Assembly: GCA_947627965.1 (NCBI GenBank)
Contig: CANQYA010000038.1
Span: 1-8,354 of the forward strand
Length of the DNA stretch: 8,354 nt
DNA from: an uncultured Bacilli bacterium
GTDB lineage: Bacteria > Bacillota_I > Bacilli_A > RF39 > UBA660
Direction: 5' to 3'
Below, piece after piece: positions 1 through 7,800 of this stretch. A program made the translations under genes and the position numbers. The stretch's first letter is position 1. Each line of letters starts with the position of its first letter. Under the pieces are notes generated by a model. That model was not told the DNA's origin. It worked only from the letters and a program-made list of their open reading frames with translations, and ran no database searches.

Positions 1-57
1 TGGGATAATATGTTAAAACTTTATCCTAAAGCTAAATATGGTGGCTGGATTTATTAA
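1..57 (+). CDS. C-terminal end of an Alg14/PssD-like glycosyltransferase subunit (partial)
   Basis: Only the last 18 codons and a TAA stop lie in the window; the start is upstream. The readable tail is WDNMLKLYPKAKYGGWIY. In PssD/Cps14F/Alg14-like proteins the chain commonly ends in a similar short motif (a W, then a YPxAxY-like stretch ending in a G and an aromatic pair). The next gene, 15 bases downstream, encodes the PssE/Alg13-like partner, and these two subunits are normally encoded in this order. In the family, the Alg14-like subunit anchors the catalytic Alg13-like partner at the cytoplasmic face of the membrane and helps bind the lipid-linked acceptor. The call rests on a short tail plus context, so it is only moderately sure. 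Confidence 0.55.
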   Translation, partial: WDNMLKLYPKAKYGGWIY

Positions 58-72
58 AGGTAAGGTGATAAT

Positions 73-555
73 ATGATTTTAGTGACGTTAGGAACACAAG
101 ATAAAGACTTTTCAAGATTATTAAGAGCTGTCGATAAACAGATAGAAAAAGGTAATATTAAAGAAAAAGTAATCGCTCAAGTAGGTACTACTAAGTATAC
201 GTCTAATAATATGGAAATATTTGATTTAATTCCTAGCGATAAATTTAATTATCTAATAAATGAGTGTGATCTATTAATTACTCATGGGGGAGTAGGTAGT
301 ATTTTAGCAGGATTAAAAGCTAATAAAAAAGTAATCGCTGGAGCTAGAAGAAAAAAATATAAGGAACATGTCAACGATCATCAATTACAAATAATTAATA
401 GATTTGTTAAAGATGGTTACATTCTTGAATTAAAAAGCTTTGATAAATTAGATAAAGTATTGGAAAAAGCTCGTACTTTTAAACCTAAACAATATCAGAG
501 TAATACCCCCAATTTTATTAAAATGATAGAGGAGTATATCGATAATGTTAAGTAA
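73..555 (+). CDS. Alg13/PssE-like glycosyltransferase (GT28 C-terminal domain)
   Basis: This 160-residue protein has the length of single-domain PssE/Cps14G/Alg13-like enzymes, which are just the nucleotide-sugar-binding half of a GT28 (MurG-like) fold. The N-terminus MILVTLGTQD is the usual first beta strand and glycine loop. The motif ITHGGVGSI (residues 69-77) is the typical donor-sugar loop, and EHVNDHQ (98-104) is the conserved distal motif. No membrane segment is visible, so it should work at the membrane only with its Alg14/PssD partner, whose gene appears to end just upstream. The pair typically adds the second sugar to an undecaprenyl-linked precursor of a capsule or exopolysaccharide. 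The ATG is preceded by AAGGTGA (62-68) at good spacing. The gene overlaps the next one by 11 bases, which suggests translational coupling. The exact sugar is unknown. Such proteins are sometimes misnamed as MFS transporters in databases. Confidence 0.9.
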   Translation: MILVTLGTQDKDFSRLLRAVDKQIEKGNIKEKVIAQVGTTKYTSNNMEIFDLIPSDKFNYLINECDLLITHGGVGSILAGLKANKKVIAGARRKKYKEHVNDHQLQIINRFVKDGYILELKSFDKLDKVLEKARTFKPKQYQSNTPNFIKMIEEYIDNVK

Positions 556-1915
556 TAAATGGAAAAATCTTTTTACGGATATGTTGTTAATTTTCTTAGG
601 GTTATTATTTTTAATTTTATTTATTAAATTTGGTATATTATTAGGTATTATTTCTATTTTAATTATTTTTTATTTAGTTAAAAAGTATAATTTGAAAAAG
701 TTTACTCTTATATTATTTAGTTTTGCTTTGATAACTCGCTTGATAGCTGTCTTTATTTTAAAGCCACCTATCGAATTAGATTTTGCAGTTCTTTATAATG
801 CTTCTAATGCTTTATTAAAAGGTGATTTAAGTTTTACTAATACTAGTTATTTTAGATTATGGGGTTACCAAATGGGACAAGTATTATACCAAACTTTATT
901 ATTAAAAATATGGTTTAATCCTTTAATTATTAAAATAGGAAATGCTGTTATTTCAAGTGGTACAGTGTTACTTATCTATTTTATTAGTAAGGAAATATTT
1001 AAAGAAAAAACAGCTAGGGTAGTAAGTCTTTTATATTCAATATTTATGTTTCCTTTGCTATTTAATACAGTATTATCTAATCAAATATTATCGACCTTTT
1101 TAACATATTTTGCTATATATCTATTGTTTAGTAAAAAGTTTATTAAAATGAATAGTTATGTAAAATATTTGTTAGTAGGTTTAACTTTAGGTTTAGCTAA
1201 TATTATAAGACCTGAAGGAATAGTTATATTGACTACTTTGATTTTATTTAGTATATATTATTTAATTAAGTCTAATTTTATAGATACAATTAAGAAAGTA
1301 GGTATTATATTTTTAAGTTATTTAGTAATTACTAATCTTTGTTCTTATCTTTTAATAGTTACTAATGTAAGCCCTATAGGACTTAGTAATAAAGATCCTT
1401 TGTGGAAATTTGTTTTAGGTTTTAATTACGAAAGTGTCGGCATGTATGATAGAAATGACGATTATTTAGTAGGTAATAGTGATTTAGAAATAAAAGTTAT
1501 TAAAGAAAGAACTATTGGTAATATTGCTAAATTGCCTATTTTGTTTGTTAAAAAGACTAATAATTTTTGGCTTTCTGTCGACTTATATTGGTCTAATAAT
1601 TATTTAGAAAATGAAACAGTAAATATATTAGGTTTCAATTTAAAAGGACATGATATTAACCAAGTTTTAATTAATTATAGTAGATGTATTTATTACTTTA
1701 TGTTTGGTTGCTTATTTTTGGGACTTTATAAGAATAGGAAAAAGGAAAAGAACGAAATAACTACTTTTTTACAAATTATGATATTGGTTTATGCTCTGGT
1801 ATATTTACTAATTGAAATAATGCCTAGGTATGTATACCTTCCACAAGTAGGATTATTTATCCTTAGTGGTTTTGGTATTGAATATATATTAGAAAAAATG
1901 TTAGAAAGAAAGTGA
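545..1915 (+). CDS. multi-pass membrane glycosyltransferase, GT-C fold (GT39/ArnT-like)
   Basis: The 456-residue product is very hydrophobic, with about 10-12 likely membrane segments (roughly 13-45, 52-72, 134-148, 158-175, 182-197, 208-242, 250-272, 380-397, 408-425, 430-447). After the second or third segment comes an acidic loop (ELDF, Asp79), followed by YNASNALLKGD and a Tyr/Trp-rich stretch. This matches the first outer loop of GT-C enzymes, where an acidic residue is catalytic. IRPEG (221-225) and MPRYVYLP (426-433) are also typical of GT39/ArnT-like proteins of Firmicutes. Residues 275-375 form the large outer loop. The enzyme would transfer a sugar from a polyprenyl-phosphate donor to an acceptor outside the membrane. 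The next gene encodes a GT2 enzyme that could make that donor. The start at 545 has AGAGGAG at 528-534, inside the preceding gene. This is the only gene here that ends in TGA, and it is in frame with the next gene. Substrate unknown; a polymerase-like role is a less likely alternative. Confidence 0.8.
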   Translation: MLSNKWKNLFTDMLLIFLGLLFLILFIKFGILLGIISILIIFYLVKKYNLKKFTLILFSFALITRLIAVFILKPPIELDFAVLYNASNALLKGDLSFTNTSYFRLWGYQMGQVLYQTLLLKIWFNPLIIKIGNAVISSGTVLLIYFISKEIFKEKTARVVSLLYSIFMFPLLFNTVLSNQILSTFLTYFAIYLLFSKKFIKMNSYVKYLLVGLTLGLANIIRPEGIVILTTLILFSIYYLIKSNFIDTIKKVGIIFLSYLVITNLCSYLLIVTNVSPIGLSNKDPLWKFVLGFNYESVGMYDRNDDYLVGNSDLEIKVIKERTIGNIAKLPILFVKKTNNFWLSVDLYWSNNYLENETVNILGFNLKGHDINQVLINYSRCIYYFMFGCLFLGLYKNRKKEKNEITTFLQIMILVYALVYLLIEIMPRYVYLPQVGLFILSGFGIEYILEKMLERK

Positions 1916-1921
1916 GTATTT

Positions 1922-2857
1922 ATGAAAAAGAAATTATCAGTAATTGTACCAAGTTACAATGAAGAAAAGGCTATCCCATACTTTTATGAGGAAATAACTA
2001 AAATATCTAAGGAAATGAATTATTTAGATTTTGAGTATATTTTTGTCGATGATGGAAGTAGTGATAATACTTTGAGTGTTATAAAGGATTATGCTAAAAA
2101 GGATAAAAGGGTAAGATTTATATCTTTTTCGAGAAACTTTGGAAAAGAAGCGGGTATTCTAGCAGGGTTAGAGTATAGCAAAGGAGATTATGTAACGATA
2201 ATGGATGCCGATTTACAAGATCCACCTGAGTTATTAGAGGAAATGTATCACCTTATTAAAGACGAGGGGTACGACTGTGTAGGGACAAGGCGTGTTACGA
2301 GAAAAGGGGAACCACCTATTAGAAGTTTCTTTGCTAGAATGTTTTATAAAATAATTAATAAGCTTTCCGATATTGAAATGGTTGATGGGGCTAGAGATTA
2401 TCGTCTAATGACTAGACAAGTAGTAGATTCTATTATATCTATTAAGGAATATAATCGTTATTCTAAAGGAATATTTAGTTTTGTCGGTTTTAAAACTAAA
2501 TGGTTAGAATATGAAAATATTAAAAGAGTAGCTGGTGAATCTAAATGGTCATTTTGGAAATTGTTTATCTATGCTTTGGATGGTATAACAGCCTTTTCGA
2601 CATTGCCTTTAGTTTTTTCTGCTGTATTAGGTTTCATTTTCTTTATATTAGCTTTTATAATTATTCTTTTTATCGTCTTTAGGACTATTGTCTTTGGAGA
2701 TCCTGTTGCGGGGTGGCCAAGTTTAGTATGTATTATATTATTCTTAAGTGGTGTACAATTGTTTTCGATTGGTGTCATTGGGCAATATTTGTCAAAAACT
2801 TATTTAGAGACGAAAAATCGTCCTGTATATATCGTTAAAGAAACAGAAGAAAAATAA
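1922..2857 (+). CDS. GT2 polyprenyl-phosphate glycosyltransferase (GtrB/CsbB/DPM1-like)
   Basis: This 311-residue protein has the standard layout of bactoprenol sugar transferases: a cytosolic GT-A domain (about 1-220) followed by two C-terminal membrane helices (about 224-254 and 264-290). Diagnostic motifs are VIVPSYNEE (8-15), FVDDGSSDNT (41-50), and DADLQDPPE (95-103), which contains the metal-binding DxD. GARDYRLM (156-163) and NRYSKG (178-183) are also present; the family form of the former is GDFRLM. It should move a sugar from a nucleotide donor onto undecaprenyl phosphate at the inner membrane face. Placed 6 bases after the GT-C gene, it probably supplies that enzyme's lipid-linked donor. 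No GtrA-like flippase is seen in the window. The Shine-Dalgarno site is weak (AAAGTGAG, about 1909-1916) and overlaps the upstream stop codon, so coupled translation is likely. The sugar cannot be read from the sequence. Confidence 0.93.
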   Translation: MKKKLSVIVPSYNEEKAIPYFYEEITKISKEMNYLDFEYIFVDDGSSDNTLSVIKDYAKKDKRVRFISFSRNFGKEAGILAGLEYSKGDYVTIMDADLQDPPELLEEMYHLIKDEGYDCVGTRRVTRKGEPPIRSFFARMFYKIINKLSDIEMVDGARDYRLMTRQVVDSIISIKEYNRYSKGIFSFVGFKTKWLEYENIKRVAGESKWSFWKLFIYALDGITAFSTLPLVFSAVLGFIFFILAFIIILFIVFRTIVFGDPVAGWPSLVCIILFLSGVQLFSIGVIGQYLSKTYLETKNRPVYIVKETEEK

Positions 2858-2871
2858 TTGTAAATAATTGT
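2852..2871 (+). repeat. perfect tandem decamer AAATAATTGT x2
   Basis: AAATAATTGT occurs twice back to back (2852-2861 and 2862-2871). The first copy includes the TAA stop codon of the GT2 gene. It lies upstream of the rpoZ promoter. It may be a small slippage duplication with no function; no clear terminator is visible after the GT2 gene. Confidence 0.6.
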
Positions 2872-2889
2872 CTAATTAAAGAACTTAAC

Positions 2890-2918
2890 TTGAAATAAAA
2901 TAAAAACGGGGGTATGCT
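2890..2918 (+). promoter_or_regulatory. candidate vegetative sigma factor promoter for rpoZ
   Basis: TTGAAA (2890-2895) and TATGCT (2913-2918) are separated by exactly 17 bases, a good match to a housekeeping promoter (5/6 and 4/6 consensus positions). Transcription would start near 2925, giving a leader of only about 15 bases. This fits rpoZ being transcribed separately from the glycosyltransferase genes. Confidence 0.5.
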
Positions 2919-2922
2919 TATA

Positions 2923-2930
2923 TTAGGGAG
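2923..2930 (+). promoter_or_regulatory. ribosome binding site fixing the GTG start of rpoZ
   Basis: TTAGGGAG lies 9 bases upstream of a GTG codon at 2940-2942. No ATG is available at this point, and translation from this GTG gives the canonical MIYPSID omega N-terminus, so GTG is the start. An earlier GTG at 2932 is out of frame and meets a stop after two more codons. Confidence 0.7.
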
Positions 2931-2939
2931 TGTGATAAA

Positions 2940-3161
2940 GTGATATATCCATCTATTGACAAGTTACTAAACATTGTTGATTCAAAATACCAATTAGTCC
3001 ATATCGCAGCGAGAAGAAGCAAAGAAATGACCAAAACCGATTTTTATCAAATGCCACTTAATAAATATGTTTCAACCAAAAATATAGGTAGAAGCCTTGA
3101 AGAAGTAGCAGAGGGATTAATAACGGTAAAAGATAGTGAAAAAACACAAGAGCCTAATTAG
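2940..3161 (+). CDS. rpoZ: DNA-directed RNA polymerase subunit omega
   Basis: The 73-residue product has the usual size of omega in Firmicutes. It carries the family's marks: YPSIDKLL (3-10), DSKYQLVHIAARRSKEM (14-30, with the hallmark AARR-like turn), and NIGRSLEEVAEGLI (48-61), matching the conserved K-x-ALEEIxxGKI helix. Omega binds the beta-prime subunit, helps it fold and assemble, and stabilises RNA polymerase. The start is GTG. The gene appears to be a single-gene unit, with its own candidate promoter and a terminator that overlaps its stop codon. In Bacillus-like genomes rpoZ usually follows gmk and precedes coaBC/priA. Here it instead follows glycosyltransferase genes and precedes recX, so the local order is rearranged. 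The identification is firm. Confidence 0.93.
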   Translation: MIYPSIDKLLNIVDSKYQLVHIAARRSKEMTKTDFYQMPLNKYVSTKNIGRSLEEVAEGLITVKDSEKTQEPN

Positions 3162-3179
3162 GTTCTTTTCTTTTTCTTT
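3148..3179 (+). terminator. rho-independent terminator overlapping the end of rpoZ
   Basis: An 8-bp stem AAGAGCCT (3148-3155) / AGGTTCTT (3160-3167), with one G-U pair and loop AATT, is followed by the pyrimidine tract TTCTTTTTCTTT (3168-3179). The rpoZ stop codon TAG (3159-3161) is inside the hairpin, so the last codons of rpoZ double as the terminator stem. Confidence 0.8.
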
Positions 3180-3194
3180 AAAATGAATTATTAT
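3166..3194 (+). promoter_or_regulatory. weak candidate promoter for recX
   Basis: TATTAT (3189-3194) is a fair -10 element directly upstream of the recX Shine-Dalgarno site AAGAGGTGA (3201-3209). The only -35 at 17-base spacing is TTTTCT (3166-3171), a poor match. A promoter is expected here because the rpoZ terminator lies just upstream, but the sequence is AT-rich and the call is weak. Confidence 0.25.
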
Positions 3195-3216
3195 ATGTAA
3201 AAGAGGTGAATTCATA

Positions 3217-3963
3217 ATGAAAATCGAAAAATATACTAAATTGAAAAATGGTCAATATAAATTAACTTTTGATGATAATAGTAATGTTACTTTAAGTGAA
3301 GATTTGATATTAAAACACGAATTATTGCTTCATAAAGAAATAACACAAGAACTTTTGACGCAACTTTTAGAGGAAAATGGGGCATATTTAGCTTATGAAG
3401 TTGCCATTAATTTGTTGAAGACGAAGATGCGTAGTAAAAAGGAAATGAGAGAGTATTTAAAAAAGAGGGAAATTGATAAAAGTTTAATTGATAATATTAT
3501 AAAACGTTTAGAGAAAGAGGGATATTTAAATGATTTGAATTATGCTAAAGCTTTTATTCATGACCGTATAGTATTATCTAATGATGGACCTTATAAAATA
3601 AAAGAAAAATTATTAAAGTTAGGAGTTAGTGAAGATATTATAAATAATAATTTAAATATTTTTGATAAGGAATTAGAAGAAGAAAGAATAAGTAAATTAA
3701 TAAATAAGTATACCAAAGCTAATAAAAATAAAAGTGAAATAGTTTTAAAAAAGAATTTAGGGGAGTATTTAATTAATTTAGGTTATAGTAAAGAATTGGT
3801 TATTGGTATGGTCGATAAAGTTAAAGTTAATGATACTCTTATTTTGGAAAGAGAATACGATAAGGTTTACGAGAAATTATCTAAAAAATATTCAGGTAAA
3901 GAGTTGGAATATAAAGTTAAGGCTAATTTATATCAAAAAGGATTTAATGTAAGTGATTTGTAG
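3217..3963 (+). CDS. recX: recombination regulatory protein RecX
   Basis: The 248-residue protein has the length of the long Firmicutes RecX form. Residues 1-50 form an N-terminal beta-rich extension (IEKYTKLKNGQYKLTFDD). From about residue 57 the RecX helical repeats follow: AYEVAINLLKTKMRSKKEM (59-77, the conserved A..A...L..R.RS..E motif), LEKEGYLNDLNYAKAFI (98-114, family form GYLDD..YA..F), and GPYKIKEKLLKLGVSEDII (124-142). A degenerate third repeat lies at 210-245. RecX binds the RecA filament and modulates recombination and SOS-linked activity in the cytosol. The start has an excellent Shine-Dalgarno site, AAGAGGTGA, 7 bases upstream. It lies after the rpoZ terminator and is probably co-transcribed with the hydrolase gene 57 bases downstream, as no terminator is visible between them. 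recA itself is not in the window. Confidence 0.93.
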   Translation: MKIEKYTKLKNGQYKLTFDDNSNVTLSEDLILKHELLLHKEITQELLTQLLEENGAYLAYEVAINLLKTKMRSKKEMREYLKKREIDKSLIDNIIKRLEKEGYLNDLNYAKAFIHDRIVLSNDGPYKIKEKLLKLGVSEDIINNNLNIFDKELEEERISKLINKYTKANKNKSEIVLKKNLGEYLINLGYSKELVIGMVDKVKVNDTLILEREYDKVYEKLSKKYSGKELEYKVKANLYQKGFNVSDL

Positions 3964-4020
3964 TTTGAATTTAGGTAAAAAAGTAGGCAAAGGGAAAGTG
4001 AAAACGGAGATAAGATAGTT

Positions 4021-4707
4021 ATGTATAGTATTTTATTAAGTGAATATGAAGAAGGAATGAAATTAGTCTATGAAAGTTTAAAGAAAATAGTTAAAAGTAA
4101 TGATAAAGTGGTAATAATTGCTTGGACTTTTCCAATTGAAATTGACTATGAAAAATTTAATAATGAATGGTTTAAAAAAGGTGAAAGAAGATATAACAAA
4201 TATGTAGGTCCATTAATTAAATTAGGTTTGAAAGAAGAAAATATTAAAATTCTAAATTGTTATGATAACGCTAATTTTTTGCAATTTAAAAAAGTAATTG
4301 ATGATAGTGATATTTTGGTTATGACTGGTGGTAATCCGGAGATGTTATACAGTAAAGTAACACAAGAGACAGAAATTTTATATAATATAAAACATTATAA
4401 AGGAATAATTATTGGAGCTAGTGCGGGAGCTGAGTTACAATTAAAAAGATATTTTATAACGGCGAAAAATAATTACTATAAATATTTTGCTTTTTATGAC
4501 GGCTTTGGTGTATTAGATGATCCTTTTTACTTTGATGTACATTCAATTAATAATAAATATTATTTAGATAAATTGCAAAAAGTAGCAGATGAAAAAGTGA
4601 AAAAAGTTTATTCTATTTATAATGATGGTGCTATTGTATATAATCGTAAAACAGGTAATCTAGAAAAGTTTGGGAATGTTAATACTTTTTTTCAAAAAGA
4701 GAGGTAA
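4021..4707 (+). CDS. S51-family (PepE-like) serine hydrolase / type 1 glutamine amidotransferase-like protein
   Basis: This 228-residue protein matches the size and motif order of peptidase family S51 (dipeptidase E, cyanophycinase and Firmicutes relatives). VMTGGNPEMLY (100-110) is the family's GG[N/D]-loop. IIGASAGAEL (130-139) is the nucleophile elbow with Ser134. FDVHSINNKYYLDKL (171-185) supplies the probable catalytic His174. YSIYNDGAIVY (197-207) is the usual late strand. Characterised members cut dipeptides with N-terminal Asp or degrade cyanophycin; the substrate of this branch is not established. No signal peptide or membrane segment is visible, so it should be cytosolic. The start has CGGAGA at 4005-4010. 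The longer spacing (about 10 bases) is still acceptable. It probably shares a transcript with recX, though no functional link to recombination is known. The third catalytic residue cannot be assigned by eye. Confidence 0.85.
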   Translation: MYSILLSEYEEGMKLVYESLKKIVKSNDKVVIIAWTFPIEIDYEKFNNEWFKKGERRYNKYVGPLIKLGLKEENIKILNCYDNANFLQFKKVIDDSDILVMTGGNPEMLYSKVTQETEILYNIKHYKGIIIGASAGAELQLKRYFITAKNNYYKYFAFYDGFGVLDDPFYFDVHSINNKYYLDKLQKVADEKVKKVYSIYNDGAIVYNRKTGNLEKFGNVNTFFQKER

Positions 4708-4714
4708 TAATTGC

Positions 4715-4752
4715 AATTAGTGGTTACTAATTTCTTATCGATATTTTTTCTC
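4715..4752 (+). terminator. weak terminator after the S51 hydrolase gene
   Basis: A 7-bp AT-rich stem AATTAGT (4715-4721) / ACTAATT (4726-4732) with loop GGTT begins 7 bases after the stop codon. It is followed by a broken T tract (TTCTTATCG and then ATATTTTTTCTC). The stem is weak, but the position between convergent genes suits a terminator. The rest of the convergent gap to 4834 holds only an A/T-only 6-bp inverted repeat (4817-4835) and no gene. Confidence 0.4.
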
Positions 4753-4834
4753 TTGACATATTACTCATAAACAAACCTCTTTGCTTGTTTCGAATCTTGT
4801 TTTAAATAAAGTGCAGATATTTTATATATAAATA

Positions 4835-7800
4835 TTAAAATAGCTCTAATTGTTCAATTTTTTGTCCACAACTAGACAGTATTAAATCTTTAATAGTTTC
4901 GTATGATTTAGCAAATGAATTTGGAATTTCTAATAAAACAATATTTTTATCTTTACAAATTTGCGACTTTCTAGCATCACATTTTTCTCTATCTATATTT
5001 CCAAAATGTTCTCCACCTTGTAATTCAATAGCTATTCTCGGAATAAGAACAGTATTTTTAATTTCATAAAGCACTATATCAAATTCTAATTTAGAATGTG
5101 TTAGTATAGGGTCACTTGGGAAAAGATAAGCTATTTTAACATTTCTTTTTGCTTGAAATATTGTATTAACGCTACAAAAGTGAGATATTGTACGGAAAAA
5201 TATATCTTCGTTTTTACTTCCGTTAGAGTTTCCTATTTGAATAGTGTATGATTCGTTTGGTGGTACTTCGACATTACCATTAGTGGAAACATATTTTACT
5301 AAATTGTATAAATCATCTTTTTTATCAGTTGATAATTTTTCTAATGCTTCAACATCGGATACTACTATTAAATTATTTTTTGCTCTAGTAACAGCTACAT
5401 TAGTAATTTCAGAATTATTTTTAATCCAATCAAATGTTTTTTGACTAGTTTTAGGTGAAATAGAAGTAGATATTATAATAGTATTTTTCTCTGCTCCTTG
5501 AACTTGGTGGATAGTACCACATGTTACATCTTGAATATCATTCTCTTTAAGCATTGAATTAATTAAATTTTGCTGATTTCTAAACGGTGTAATAATCGCT
5601 GTATCTTTTAAATTATTCCTTTTAACGTAGTCAATTATAGCTTTAGCTTCTTCGTAGTTTTCATTTTTTAACCTAGAGTTAATGTTTTTGACATCTATTA
5701 ATGATAATGTTCCGTCATCTGTTAAATATTCTAGGTTTAATTTTTCATTATAAAATCTTCGGTTTGAAAAGTTTATTATTTTTTTACCACATCTATAATG
5801 ATAGGTTAGCATTATGTTTTTTGAAATATTATCGTGTTTTCGCATTATGTCTAAAATGGAATATTTAGTATAGTCATAATCGCTAGTAATTGCATATTCT
5901 TCTTTTAAATATTCATTAATTATATTTTCTAAGACAATTACAGGTTTTAATTGGTTTGTATCACCAACTAACAATAGCTTATCCGCTCTTGCTATCGGTA
6001 GTAATGCCGTTGCACAATTACATTGTCCTGCCTCATCCATAATTACTAAATCAAAAGTGTGGTTAGCAGTTCCTAATCTAGCTGTGGAAATATTAGTTGT
6101 AATTATTACAGGGAAAACAGCTTCTAATAATTTTATGTTGGTATCTTCACTGCACCATTTATTGAAATTAGTAACACGTTTTTCTTCGTCAGCAATGCGA
6201 CAAATTTCGATTAATGTTTGATATTTTGGGGTTTTTAATTTTTTTATGTATCTTACAGATTCAAAATACATGTACTGTTTAAAACCTCTATCGTTGGAAA
6301 CAGATGTAACTAAATTTAAAACATCTTGATTAGAAACGTTGGGCATATTATTGTATTCGTTAATCATTTCTTTTAATTGAATTTCAATATTTTTAAACAA
6401 GTGATTAGAATGGTTCTCAATAGAATCAAAGAGTTTTTTAGCACTGTCTATTCTAACTTTTAATTCTTTTTTATTCTCATATATTTCTAAATATTTTAAT
6501 AAGTCCTTATTTCCTTCATTTGTTTGTTCTTTTATTTTGTTTAATTTTATTTCGTCAGGTTCCATTTTGGGAATAAAGTCATATAATTTTAATATTCTAA
6601 TAGTTGACTTAGCAACTTCATTACGATTTCCTAACCTGATATATGGGAAAGGGACATCGTCTTCGTTTATATATGAAAATGATAATTTTTCTAAAATACC
6701 ATTAATGGGTTTATTATTAGAAGAACAGATTAGCATTGTTTGGGAATTGAAAAATGCACTTAATACGACATTTAATATAGTTTGAGTTTTACCAGTTCCA
6801 GGTGGACCTTGGACATAAGTTATGGGATATTTCATAGTATTATAAATAACACGCATTTGATCGATGTTAACTTTGTTGTCATAGATGACTATATTTGGTT
6901 CTTTTCTTTTGACTCCGAATCTATTGGTATTCCCGAAAAAGGCTTTTAAGGGAAAATTTAGTGTTCCATTTTGCATTTTTTGTTCAATAGCATTATAAGT
7001 AGGTAGTAAGTTAGCACTTATATTTCTTTGCAAAATCATAAATTCGGGCATTTGATTAATTACTTCGCCATCTCTTAAGTTAGATCTAATGAGATTGGTA
7101 TAATTTTCTAAATATATGTCTAAATGATTAGTAATGTTATCGATAAATTCTTCTGGATTTATATCGATATAGGAATTAAGAGAATGCTTTTTATTTTCAA
7201 TTAAAAAATTGGAGTTAACGCGGGGTATGTCATTAACTGTTAGTTTTTTAGTAGTGGGATTAAATTTAATCTCATAATATAAAACAATATATTTTTTATC
7301 AAATTGATCAATCGAAAGAAATGATAAAATGAGGTTATTTATTTCTCCTTCGCTTTTATTTACATCGTATTTTTTTATGTAGTTGATAACTTGTCGCTCT
7401 TGTTCTTCATTTAGTGTAATTTCTTTATTTTGTAGTAAGATATCTTTGTCAATTCCGTTAATTAAAAATGTGTCTTTTTGATATGGATCGTTGTCTAGTT
7501 CGTTGCACTTTAAATAATATCGTAAAATATTGTTGTTAAATGATTCATACTTTAACCATTTGGCATCTTCACGATTAGTTTCAATTTTATTAATTAGTTC
7601 TGTTGGCGTTGCATAAGTAGTAAATTCAAGTATTTTAGCTGATTGAATACTGTCAAATTTAATTTGAGCTTCGAGAATATCAAGTGATTTTTGAGCGTTG
7701 AACATAGATACAGATAAAATTTTATTTTTTAAATCGATATCTTTAATGGCAATCCAATAATATGTTGTTTCATTTTGGTTATTGATATATGAAATATCAA

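Noticed and set aside
2569..2778. A 69-codon minus-strand reading frame inside the GT2 gene
   Set aside because: It lies fully under the membrane-helix region of a well-supported gene, has a Lys/Ile/Asn-rich product with no recognisable motif, and has no good start signal.
4753..4758. A perfect TTGACA -35 box in the convergent intergenic region
   Set aside because: No acceptable -10 lies 16-18 bases downstream, and no plus-strand gene follows; it would transcribe antisense to the helicase gene.
4780..4834. A terminator for the minus-strand helicase gene
   Set aside because: The possible stems (AAACAA/TTGTTT and an A/T-only repeat at 4817-4835) are weak and lack a following T tract on the minus strand, so no terminator is claimed.
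5244..5444. A 66-codon plus-strand reading frame opposite the helicase gene
   Set aside because: It is antisense to conserved helicase motif VI and shows no family features; it is a shadow of the real gene.
6537..6785. An 82-codon plus-strand reading frame opposite the helicase gene
   Set aside because: It is antisense to the region just after Walker A, with no ribosome binding site or recognisable product.
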